A stretch of 64,000 bases of DNA from Coniferiporia sulphurascens. Its lineage: Eukaryota > Basidiomycota > Agaricomycetes > Hymenochaetales > Hymenochaetaceae. Both the position numbers and the translations under genes were made by a program. Positions 55,196 through 64,000 of the stretch are shown here, piece by piece (the stretch's first letter is position 1; every line of letters starts with the position of its first letter). The notes beneath the pieces are model-generated. The model did no database searches and was not told the DNA's origin. It saw nothing but the letters and a program-made list of their open reading frames with translations. Where the stretch lies: contig NBBA01000018.1 in the NCBI GenBank assembly GCA_002794785.1, forward strand, positions 310,001-374,000, in the 5' to 3' direction.

Positions 55196-55930
55196 AAGAT
55201 GCTCTGACGGTTGACCAGTCAGCTCGAAAAGCGTGGACAAATTTGAACCTGCGCCACCCCACATAGTATATATTCCCACGGCCAGATCCAGCGATAAGAA
55301 TTATCGCCCTTTGTTCGCTCGTTTGTTTCGTGCTTATGTGCTTTCTGACGTTGCGAGAGGCGCTTGTAAAACATGAATCGACCCATGCCACTCCACACAG
55401 CAAACTTGAACAAGAATATCTTCCTTTGACAGGCTCGCTTATTCTACCTCCCAGAAATGAGATTGGACGGAACTTAGGCTCTGACAACCGTGACGTTGCG
55501 ACGAAACTCACAATGTATCAGCTCCCCCTGGGCCTTCGTATTGTATTTTTTTTCGAAAGTACAAAGACTTCTGGCTGTCGCTCGCTAAGGGCTCTGGGGG
55601 TATGATACCTTGGGACTAGTACTGTCGCTTTTAGATACTTTTGGCGCTCGTCCTTGAACCTAGTATCTAAGTCCAGCTATCAGTCGGCGCTCCTTCTCTG
55701 ATATCCCGCCCCCTTCATCCCCAAGGCAAACTTGTCCGGAGCTTCTTTTCATTTGTGCCATCTCATTCATCATTATTTTCCGAAGTTAGTTCCTCCTTCC
55801 TCTTTATGGTTGCTTTCATTGACCAAGCTCATCTAATAGGATCTTCCGTGCATTGCAACAGTACTTCCTTGAGTCGCATTAATATTCCTCCGGAAATCCT
55901 TCGGCTCATCCCTGAAACAACTTTGGCGGA
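55196..55930 (+). repeat. Left copy of a direct duplication (promoter and 5' end of F-box gene)
   Basis: Aligns by eye with 59520-60240 in the same direction. Shared stretches include TTGTAAAACATGAATCGACC, CTTAGGCTCTGACAAC, and CACAATGTATCAGCTCCCCC, then the CTGTCGCTCGCTAAGG block and the start of the coding region (CCGGAAATCCTTCG). Identity looks roughly 80 percent with small indels, and ends just inside the F-box. Confidence 0.85.
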
Positions 55931-56592
55931 GCCATCAGATAAGGTAAGGCGAGAGGAGAGTCTTAGCACAAGCAAGGTGTAGATACATCGCTCCGCCAGA
56001 CAACAGTTTTGGATGGACTCATCAAATAAGGCGAGATCAGCCACAGATGGTAGACCGCTACGAGTGAGTGAAGATAGTGACAATAATCTCAGTCTTATGA
56101 ATACGCAGAGCGGGCCCAAGTACCCCGATCCAGCGGATACACAAGGCGGAGGCAGGAGTAATGGTAAGGTCAGAAGACAAAACCTGGGGAAAACGGCGGA
56201 TAGAACTCTGGGAATCACGGGCTTGGCTTCAGAAGGTAGTGTGGACATTCTACTGAGCGACGTCAATGGTACCACCGTTCAGATGCAAGCAAAATCCCGG
56301 CCAGGAGCAAAGGTATGCGGATAGACTATTTTCTTCATTTCGCTGACTCTATTAAGTACGTGGTGCACTGAAATTTATTCCGAAGTTTTCAAAACTATCG
56401 AAAAGAAGCACGGATACCTCAGTGCGGCTTGGTACTAGCGATGGGAATGATGTCAGTGACCACAAGGATAAAGACAGTAGCGGAGTCCAATGCAAGAGTT
56501 ACGCTCCGATAAACAACCGAGACGCCCGAGTCCGGTCGAAGCATCCGATGCGGGTGAAAGATGAGACAAGTAAATGCGAGTTTGGACTTTGA
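55806..56592 (+). CDS. Chimeric gene: partial F-box start fused to unrelated exons
   Basis: Three exons in phase 0: 55806-55943, 56007-56312, 56386-56592; 216 residues. The first exon holds STSLSRINIPPEILRLIPE, the front of the F-box seen in the intact gene at 60101. Exons 2 and 3 encode a hydrophilic, Ser/Asp/Lys-rich protein with no known domain (for example DNNLSLMNTQSGPKYPDPAD). Compared with the intact copy, the old start ATG is ATT and the old donor AG|GTTAG is AAG|TTAG. The presumed start therefore lies inside the former intron, which has become coding. Three matched splice junctions argue against simple decay, but expression is unproven. It could also be an expressed pseudogene. Confidence 0.55.
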
Positions 56593-57065
56593 AATCATTT
56601 ATCGTTCATCATGGCGCGCCGCGTAGATCACGGCGATCTATACACTGCGCAGCCACTTTAGCCCCAAACACAGATTTTGTCAGCCAGGCGCGCGAACTAA
56701 GATATGTAGGATATTAGGAGTAGAATGCTATATAGATACCTGCCTGGGAGTGTTTTGAAACTTTTGTATTATATGAGACGGCATATAAAGTTATACTTAT
56801 TTTATGTTTATCCGACTTTAAACATTTGGTTTGCACAATGTACATACATCCGTGACATGTACATTGGTGTAACTCAAAGAACGGCAGCCATGGAGAGATC
56901 TGAAAAAGGACAGAGGGAGAAAGGGGAAATCGATTTAAAATGGGAAGGGGGGGAGGGGGAGGAATAGGCACCCCCTCCCCCAAAACGAGAACAGCTAAGG
57001 GCTAAAAAATGAGTATCACGACGAAAAAAAAACACATATTGAGCAACTGACATATGACAAGCCCC

Positions 57066-57792
57066 ATTCCACTAAGGGGGCGTCCCACCCACTCGCCCCC
57101 TGCCGGTCCAGGCGCAAATAAATGCGCCTGCAGTAATTATCTTTTACCGGCTCCCGGTCATTATTTGTACAGCGACTATGACCTGTGCAAGGCGGTAAGA
57201 AACAGGATATAGCAATGGCAGCTCGGGGGTAACGTACCATTGCGCTGCCCGCATATAACTCAGAATCGTGCCGGACAATATAGGTCGAGGGAGCCCAGGA
57301 TCTGGGAAGAGCGTCAGTCGACTGCGAGGAGACGTCAACAAGGCGATCTCACATAGCCTCGAGCCGGCACGATCTCCGCCACCGAGCCATGAGGAGCCTT
57401 CTGGATATTGGTCGGGCTAGCACTCGAGGTGGTGGCGGGGGGTACGCCAGATACGGGTCGAGGCCGCTCACAAAGTGAGTCTGGAGACGCAGTGTCAGCC
57501 ATGCGCAACGAGGAAAGGAGGACGGATGGATGGGACATACTGTGGCTTCGCCTGGCATTCAGGATGACCAGCACCTACTCGACCGCGGAGACGCCGACCA
57601 TATCACGAAGCAGTCTCACACCGACGAGGTGTTGCGGTCGAGTCCTCGCAAAGGATGGAGTGCGAGATGGTGGTGGAAGGAGAGAGAGAAGTCTCTGGAC
57701 TCTGGAAATCTTTGGAGAGGTTATATAGTTTTCTGGACAGTGGGCTGACACGTTATTGTTTCGTATTTGTTTAATTGAGGCTGACGTCTGCG
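57066..57792 (-). repeat. Left arm of a ~0.7-kb inverted repeat
   Basis: Reverse complement of 58222-58962 with scattered changes. Shared blocks include a TATA-like motif near the inner end, the stretch encoding VAEIVPARGY, and near the outer end the palindromic GCGCATTTATTTGCGC. Read on the minus strand it could encode MADTASPDSLCERPRPVSGV and onwards, up to a splice donor after RGY. The frame then breaks. Confidence 0.85.
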
Positions 57793-58221
57793 GCTAAGGT
57801 TCTGGACCAGGATACCGTGATGGCGCTTTATTTTAGCTAAATGGCTGCGGTGAATAAACTCCGGTGAGCCGTAATTCACAACTTTTTAAGTAATTTCAGT
57901 CTGCAGAGGGAGATGCTAATACGTCCGGAGGACATACTGTAGTGTAGAGCCTGACTCTCGACAAGCGGGGTGGCACGCTATAATGTGCTGACTGGCCACA
58001 AACTCTTTACTAACCAATATGTTCGTTTCTACGCCAGCCGAAGCCGCGTTCTAAAACATGACAGATACATTTCAAGGAATTACACAATGAGCACCAACAG
58101 ATTTTGCACTTTTTTTTTTCCTGATCATCAAGTCTCCACGTTTCAAGCCGGATTTATTTCTCACTGAATCAGTTCAATGACAGACCCCCCAAAGACGTGC
58201 TTGCAGTCATCAGACCAACAC
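57793..58221. other. Spacer between inverted repeats
   Basis: About 430 bp of AT-rich DNA with no ORF of note. It would form the loop if the arms paired, and it would hold the shared upstream region if the arms are transcribed outwards. Confidence 0.6.
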
Positions 58222-58962
58222 AACATCATAGACGTCAGCCTCAACAGACAAATACGAAACAATATCATGTCAGCCCGGTATCAAGACGGCTATATAATCC
58301 TCTCCAAAGCTTTCCAGAGTCCAGAGACTTCTCTCTCTCCTTCCACCACCATCTCACACTCCATCCTTTGCGAGGACTCGACCGCAACACCTCATCGGTG
58401 TGAGACTGCTTCGTGATATGGTCGGCGTCTCCGCGGTCGAGTAGGTGCTGGTCCCGTGTGTCAGTCGAGACCACAGTATGTTCCATCTATCCGTCCTCCT
58501 TTCCTCGTCGTGCGTGGCTGACACTCCGGCCACAGACTCACTTTGTGAGAGACCTCGACCCGCGACTGGCGTACTCCCCGCCACCACCTGAGTGCTAGCC
58601 CGACCAATATCCAGAAGGCTCCTCATGGCTCGGTGGCGGAGATCGTGCCGGCTCGAGGTTATGTGAGATCGTCTTATTGACGTCTCTTCTTCGCAGTCAC
58701 TGACAAATATTCTTGTTCAGATCCTGGGCTCCCTCGACCCATCCGGCACGATTCCAAAATATATGCGGGCAGCGCAATGGTACGTCATCACCGAGCTGCA
58801 TCGAAATCGTTATATCCTATTTCTTACCGCCTTGCACAGGCCATAGTCGCTGTATAAATAATGACCGGGAGCCGGTAAAAGATAATTACTGCAGGCGCAT
58901 TTATTTGCGCCTGGACCGGCAGGGGGCGAGTGGGTGGGACGCCCCCTTTGAGGAAAGTGGAA
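58222..58962 (+). repeat. Right arm of a ~0.7-kb inverted repeat
   Basis: Partner of 57066-57792. It reads outwards on the + strand from a TATATAA at about 58290 and a pyrimidine-rich stretch, typical of a fungal promoter and start site. Here the spliced frame SLTNILVQILGSLDPSGTIP followed by KYMRAAQW is open where the left arm is broken. In contrast, the upstream frame that stays open in the left arm has a TGA after GVLPATT. Both arms look like copies of a 5' gene fragment. Confidence 0.85.
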
Positions 58963-59519
58963 TTTGTAATAGTAAGTCGTTTGCTACTACCCGCGTGTTT
59001 CTGACACTTATTTCTTTAGCCACTGATAGCTCCATTTCAGGGGAGGGGAAACCTCGTCCCTCTCCCCTACCGAGTCGGATTTCTACCCAACTTTTCTCCC
59101 CACTGCTTTTCGTTAACGCCGACGTGAACCTGCATTAATGCTTGTAGAATATATAATTATGGGCCGCTAAGTATACGTATAGTATGCGAGAATTGACAAA
59201 ATCGATGGTGGGCGTTGGTGGCGCCTCATAAGGCTCATATGGTAATAGGTCTCCGCTTTAATCATTCAGGTCGCAAATGCTGTTTTGTTTCCGTTAATTT
59301 GGGTTAAGCTATTCTGGCACTTCTCTATATTAGGATGCAGATCTCTGTTTTAGGAGGGAATCTGGTCGTTCAGATATAGATAAGATATGTTGGAATTCAG
59401 CAGTTCGCGGTGCCGGCGAATGCACTTCGTATCCAAGCATATCGTGAGTTTAATCAGTAAATAATCGAGATACAACCGTTCGCACATGATGATACATTAC
59501 TACGCATATAATGAAAACC
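58963..59519. other. Unassigned region
   Basis: About 0.55 kb between the right inverted arm and the duplicated F-box promoter. No gene or repeat beyond these is seen. Confidence 0.4.
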
Positions 59520-60240
59520 ACTGACTCGATGATGTCTGGGAGTCTGACCAATCAGTCGGAAAAGTGGGAACATATTCCCACGACCAGATCCCCAGCGATC
59601 GGACTTATCTCGCTTAACCTCTCCTTTTGCTCGTTTGCTTGTTTGTTTCGTACTTATGTGCTGGCGCTGCGACTGGGCGCTTGTAAAACATGAATCGACC
59701 CTATGCCAATCTAGACAGTAAACAAGGGAACCTTCTTCTCCAGGCTCGCTTGTTCTACCTCCGGAAATGAGGTCACGGTCTTGGACGAAACTTAGGCTCT
59801 GACAACGTTACGACGAAACTCACAATGTATCAGCTCCCCCTGGGCCTTCATATTGTATTTTTACGAGCTGATTTTTAGAGAGTACAAGGACTTCAGGCTG
59901 TCGCTCGCTAAGGACTCTGGGATGATGTTAGCTTGGGACTGTCGCATTTAAATACTTTTGGCGCCCAACCGTAAACCTAGTATCCAAGTCCAGCTACCCG
60001 TTGGCGCTCCTTCTCTGATATCCCGCTCCCTACATATCTAAGCCATCTAAGCCAATCTCGTTCTGGAGCTTCTTTTCATTTGTGCCATCTCCCCATCAAT
60101 ATGTTGCAAGGTTAGTCCTTCCTTCCTCTTTAAGATTGCTTTTATTGACGAAGCTCACCCAGTAGGATCTCCCTCGTATGGCAACAGTACTTCCTTGAAC
60201 CGCATCCCCCCGGAAATCCTTCGACTCATCTTTGAAGAAG
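59520..60240 (+). repeat. Right copy of the direct duplication (F-box gene promoter and 5' end)
   Basis: Partner of 55196-55930. This copy keeps the ATG (60101), the splice donor (60111) and the full F-box, so it is likely the functional source. Confidence 0.85.
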
Positions 60241-61733
60241 CGTTACCGGAATTGAATATAGAAGATACCGCCCCTTCTTCTAACGAGGTCCCGTTAAACG
60301 TATCACACACGTGTCGGTATTGGCGCGACGTCTCGTTACAGACGGCATCTCTTTGGTCGTGCTTTACGGTCGTATACCTTGACTCTGGAGGTGGTGGTTC
60401 CGCCTCTAGTGACGACGCTGACTCTCATGGCGACGTTGACTCTAGTGGTGATGTCGACGCTAGTAGCGATGTTGACTCTAGTAGTGACGTTGACTCAGAC
60501 GACTGGTCCGATGGTTATCCTTCCCAACTATCTGCGCTGAAGGAGGCCCTGGATACGTTTCTGGAGAGATCGCGCGGCCGTCTGTTAGACTTCCGTGTCT
60601 GGCTGCGTATAGGAGATGTCGACTTCGATCTGGTCCCAGTGGCTGAACCGATGATTATGACTTTACTCCAGAATCAGAAACGCTGGAGAAACGTTTTCCT
60701 GGACTACAAGGCATTGCATCTTGACATCTCAGTTGAGGCGGTGGAGATGCCGGAACTGGAAGAACTGGAGTTGCGCTTCAGAGGCCAGGATCATGTCCGG
60801 GACGAAAATAAGTCCATTATAGCCATCGACACGACTCATTGTCCGCGTCTCCGGCGACTTTCGCTTACCGGCTTGTTTTCTATTAAGATGAACGAGTTAG
60901 TGAAGCCAAATTTGACAAGCGTCGAGCTCGTATTTGAATACACGTTCGATCCTACCGAGTTTGCGGACATCTGCTTCCTGGTTATGCAAACATGCCCTAA
61001 CTTGGAAGAATTCGTTGCCATTACGGAACCGTCCCCGATGGGGCCCATTGGCCAGAGAAAAGTGCACGCTACGCCTGTCGTCCTCCCTCACTTGCGCGTT
61101 CTACATATCGATGCGCCGTATATGCTGACGGAGGTGCTGGAGAACCTGACTGCCCCTGTGCTGAAGAGGTTGACTCTAATTTCGGACAATAGCTTCCTCA
61201 ACTCGTATGACGCTGAAGCCGAAGGACCGTTGCTGATCGATTTCTTGCGCCGGTCGTCGTCTCCACCTATAAAGTATCTAGACTTAATCGTCGAGGCCGC
61301 AACCGGAACACACCTCGTCGAGGTAGTCCGCCTTCTACCGGGACTGGAGTTCATCCAGCTCGGCTTCGCATTCTTCGAAAAGGAGTTCTGGGAAGCGCTT
61401 TCCATCAAGCCGGACTCCGAGAGTTCGGAGGTGCTCTGCCCAAGCCTCAGGGAGATCTCAATCCAATTAAGTGAAGATTTCTGGGACAACGCAGAGGAGG
61501 CTATTGCGGACCTGGTAATTTCGCCCTGGGAGTACACTGAATCGTTTTCGCACGTCACTCTTGATATCAAGCATGCACACGAGAACATTCTCGATTTCAA
61601 CGGAACGAGTAAATATTCGGCGAAAGGTCTGTACCTGATCGCCAAGCACCGCGGTACTGACCGTTCAGCTTTTACTCGTCCCACTTTCCTAAACATGGTC
61701 ACTCGCATAAAAAGTACAGTAGAAAGCGAGTAA
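60101..61733 (+). CDS. F-box protein
   Basis: Two exons, 60101-60110 (10 nt: ATG TTG CAA G) and 60166-61733; 525 residues. F-box near residues 15-60: LNRIPPEILRLIFEEALPE and LNVSHTCRYWRDVSLQTASL, ending at LWSCF, the usual mushroom F-box with its Trp-Arg block. Such proteins link substrates to the SCF ubiquitin ligase. Residues about 80-112 form an acidic Asp/Ser/Val repeat. The remaining 400 residues contain leucine-rich-like units (PRLRRLSLTGLF, LPHLRVLHIDAP, LTAPVLKRLTLIS), presumably the substrate-binding part. Mushroom genomes carry hundreds of such genes and the substrate is unknown. Its promoter and 5' end are duplicated at 55.2-55.9 kb. Confidence 0.88.
60411..60509 (+). repeat. In-frame minisatellite in the F-box gene
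   Basis: Imperfect 18-bp units (GTTGACTCTAGTGGTGAT-like) repeated about five times, encoding (D/S)-S-S-D-V-D units. Copy number can change without breaking the frame. Confidence 0.75.
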
Positions 61734-62368
61734 TCTCATTTAATTCACTGTAATATCAATTTTGTATTCTCAGCTGAATGATTTGAGTCTTTGTTCACAA
61801 TTTCCTCCTTCCGCAAAAGTATCCCAGAATGCCATTGGCATTTCGGTTTGGTCCGTCCCCGCGCTTACCGAATTAAAAAAAATTTCTGCGATACCTTAAG
61901 GGGGTAGAAAGCGCTGGAGTCAAGCGATATGTATCTTATGTCCTTCGTTTAAAGCTGTCGCTCGATCACAGTGGTGGACGAAAATGCTCCATCAGCTTCA
62001 AAAGCATAGTTGCGCACTGAAGACAAGTAACCTGGAGCAGTGTGTGTAACCCTTCCTCCGAAGTCAAATTTAAGACCTGATGGAAACAGATCTCAAATTT
62101 TTTGTCATAACGCATCCGGTGGACAACGGTTGTAACTAAAAGTGCCAGTCAGCCCTCACCTCACAATGACAACGTACATTTGATGAGCAGTCTCGAGGGA
62201 CGATCTTTCGGAGACGTACACGTGACCATCCTTAGCAAAGACGACCGGCACCGCTAGTTCGTTACGTAAATGGATGAGAGCGGCTACCGCTCTGGTGAGT
62301 CGCGACGTGCTTAACGTTCCTCCTCCCGACGCTGACGCCCACTCTGCACTCACATAAAGACTTCCGAA
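61734..62368. other. Intergenic region
   Basis: About 0.63 kb between the F-box gene and the RRM gene. A 65-codon minus-strand ORF (62353-62156) has no motif. Presumed promoter of the RRM gene on the right. Confidence 0.5.
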
Positions 62369-63484
62369 ATGGCGTCTCTTCTTGATCGCATCGATGTCTC
62401 GCCTCTCGAAAAGACCTCGGGGCCAATACGCAGCCGCGGCGGTCGACGCGTCGTCTCAGGCCCATATGTTCGTCTTTTCCCTTTCATTTATAGCATGGAA
62501 CGTCGCTCAACTCAAGAACCGTCTGTCTCTTGCCTGCCTCGTTAATTTGTCCATTGCGCTTCTTGTATTCACCACCCTAAAACGTCGTCTGGTCGATACA
62601 GGATCGTACCGTTGCCCTTGGACAGTCAAAAGCTGACGAGGCTACTGTATGGAAACACGATATGTATAATGGGCCCGGGAAAAGTCTGGACTCGCGGCTG
62701 TCAAATGCGTCTGAGAATCCGCCCAGAGTGAACGCCAATGGAGCCGTACTGGCACTTCGACGTGCTATTGGCCTTGCGCCAGGACGGTCGTCGGCGACTG
62801 ACCTAAGCATCAGGGGGGCGAGCGCGGCAGGATCGAATGTCGTGCAAATTGAGAATTTGGCGAGTGGGACGACCGCAGCGGATGTCGAGGTGATCCTTTT
62901 TTCTTTACAACCCACAAGAACTGCGTTGACTCTTCGTTTTTTTACCACGTGGTGTCCCTTGATTCTAGGCTATATTCAAGCGATGCGGGCCTATCATCGA
63001 GTCGTACAACCACGGACCAGAAAATGCCAGCAAGGTCACAGTACGGTTGAAGTTTAAGAGCTCCGACGACGCAAAGCGTGCTGTGAATGAGTACAACGGG
63101 AAGTCTGCAGATGGCAACACACTTGTCGTGTCTATTATTGGCAGCGCCAGCACCTCGCTAGGCGGCCGGCTAGAGGGTGGCCTAAGCGGGACAGTGGACG
63201 TGCTCTTGTCAGACGCGGGGTCGGAGGCCACTGGCGGATCGTTCGTACTTCCATATCTTATCATTGCTAACCTCTTTCTAACTTAATCATGTACGTACAG
63301 AAAAATGCGCTCTGACGGCCTGCTGTCCGATCCACGAGCTCAGGTGCTCACCATTCCTCCCGGCGTCGACCCAGTCGAGTACGAACAACGGCGCGGTGGG
63401 CGCGGACGCGGTCAATGGGGTCGAGGACGCGGAGGAAGGAAGATGCGCGGTCGGCGTACGGGAAACGCCATGGTTGTCGATTAA
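62369..63484 (+). CDS. RRM/RGG RNA-binding protein, ALY/REF (Yra1/Mlo3)-like
   Basis: Four exons: 62369-62467, 62602-62889, 62969-63240, 63301-63484; 280 residues. The N-terminus has Arg-rich GPIRSRGGRRVVSGPY (about 19-34). One RRM spans about 110-185, with RNP2-like VVQIENL and RNP1-like VTVRLKF and the usual VNEYNGKSADGNTLVVSI end. The C-terminus is an RGG box (RRGGRGRGQWGRGRGGRK) with a short last segment. RGG, RRM, RGG order and size fit ALY/REF mRNA-export adaptors of the TREX complex, but the N- and C-terminal helical boxes that define that family are not clear, so a related nuclear RRM protein is possible. The 134-nt first intron is longer than its neighbours. Confidence 0.78.
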
Positions 63485-64000
63485 TGCTTGCGCGAAGACA
63501 TGCACGGCAAGCATCGTTTCTCTTACTATTGTATACGGGCCCACTGCTTCTCCAGGTGTTATCTGTATTGCTCGCTCTACTAGCCCTATTGTAATATGTT
63601 CTTTTAAGCTCCTCCCACATCACGAAAATTCTACCTTCTTCGGGCCCGTGCTCAGTAATTCCCTGCCCTCGTGTGTCATGTTGCTAATGCCCTTATCGCT
63701 GGTGGGTACCCCGTCGCGTGCGTTCTCATATTCCTGGTTTCTACATCGGCGCGCAGCTGTAAGAAAGGCGCATCATTTCTGCCATCCAAAAAGCCTGGAA
63801 GTCATTACACGGTAATGCTCATTGATGGTATCTCATCCAGGGAATACGAACGTCAAAATACTGATTGGTACACGGGCTTTATGGAACGAAAGTTTATAAA
63901 TTCGAACACAGGTCCCACTCTTTTTAAACTGTACGCTTTGGTTCAAGTTGATTGTATCATGGAATTCCGTTTCTTCGACCCGCAACAAAAAGCCCCTTTT
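63485..64000. other. Unassigned right end of the window
   Basis: About 0.5 kb after the RRM gene, presumably its 3' UTR and flanking DNA. No coding signal is seen. Confidence 0.4.

Noticed and set aside
1..64000. CRISPR arrays, prokaryotic operons, rRNA genes
   Set aside because: No spaced direct repeats, no ribosome-binding-site pattern, and no rRNA core sequence were seen on either strand.

Overview
The window is nuclear DNA of a filamentous basidiomycete, most likely an agaricomycete mushroom. The evidence is intron-dense genes (most introns 48-65 nt, GT-AG), a polarisome scaffold, an LRO1-type acyltransferase, an F-box gene with a leucine-rich-like tail, a C2-NACHT-WD40 NLR of the mushroom type, GPI-anchored cupredoxin-like proteins and a Tad-like non-LTR retrotransposon. 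Exon structures were worked out by hand: each splice junction was chosen so that reading phase is kept and the product matches its family. No alignment or database search was run.

Left part, 0-13 kb (compact housekeeping genes): 3' end of an NMN adenylyltransferase; a GT49/LARGE-type glycosyltransferase convergent with an N-acetylglucosamine kinase; the cornichon cargo receptor ERV14 (6 exons); tRNA-Leu(UAG); an orphan seven-helix membrane protein; a 14-exon mitochondrial MDL1-type ABC transporter; clathrin light chain.

13-21 kb: tRNA-Leu(CAG), followed 26 bp after its end by a complete 6.45-kb non-LTR retrotransposon with both ORFs open, a 13-nt poly(A) tail and a perfect 15-bp target-site duplication.

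21-31 kb: SPA2-like polarisome scaffold, convergent with 3-ketoacyl-CoA reductase (IFA38/KAR); then a class I histone deacetylase divergent from an alpha/beta hydrolase.

31-40 kb (rearranged): a heavily decayed inverted relic of the GT49 gene, an NLR whose WD40 part is reduced to one clear repeat, and a GTPBP1/2-family gene cut off just before its P-loop.

40-54.5 kb: GPI-anchored cupredoxin-like protein, two orphan genes, LRO1 (18 exons including consecutive exons of 9 and 5 nt and a later one of 6 nt), glucosamine-6-phosphate deaminase, a GFA/Mss4-like zinc protein and a DUF218 membrane protein.

54.5-62 kb (second dynamic block): a 0.7-kb direct duplication of an F-box gene's promoter and 5' end. 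The left copy has lost the original start codon and splice donor and reads instead into a three-exon chimeric gene. Between the copies lies a pair of about 0.7-kb inverted repeats arranged head to head. The intact F-box gene follows. The window ends with an RRM/RGG protein resembling ALY/REF mRNA export factors.

Functional links: N-acetylglucosamine kinase and glucosamine-6-phosphate deaminase are two steps of GlcNAc use but lie 46 kb apart, so this is not a tight cluster. ERV14, clathrin light chain, SPA2, LRO1 and IFA38 all serve secretion, polarity and lipid supply, with no sign of co-regulation. No CRISPR array, operon or prokaryotic feature is present.
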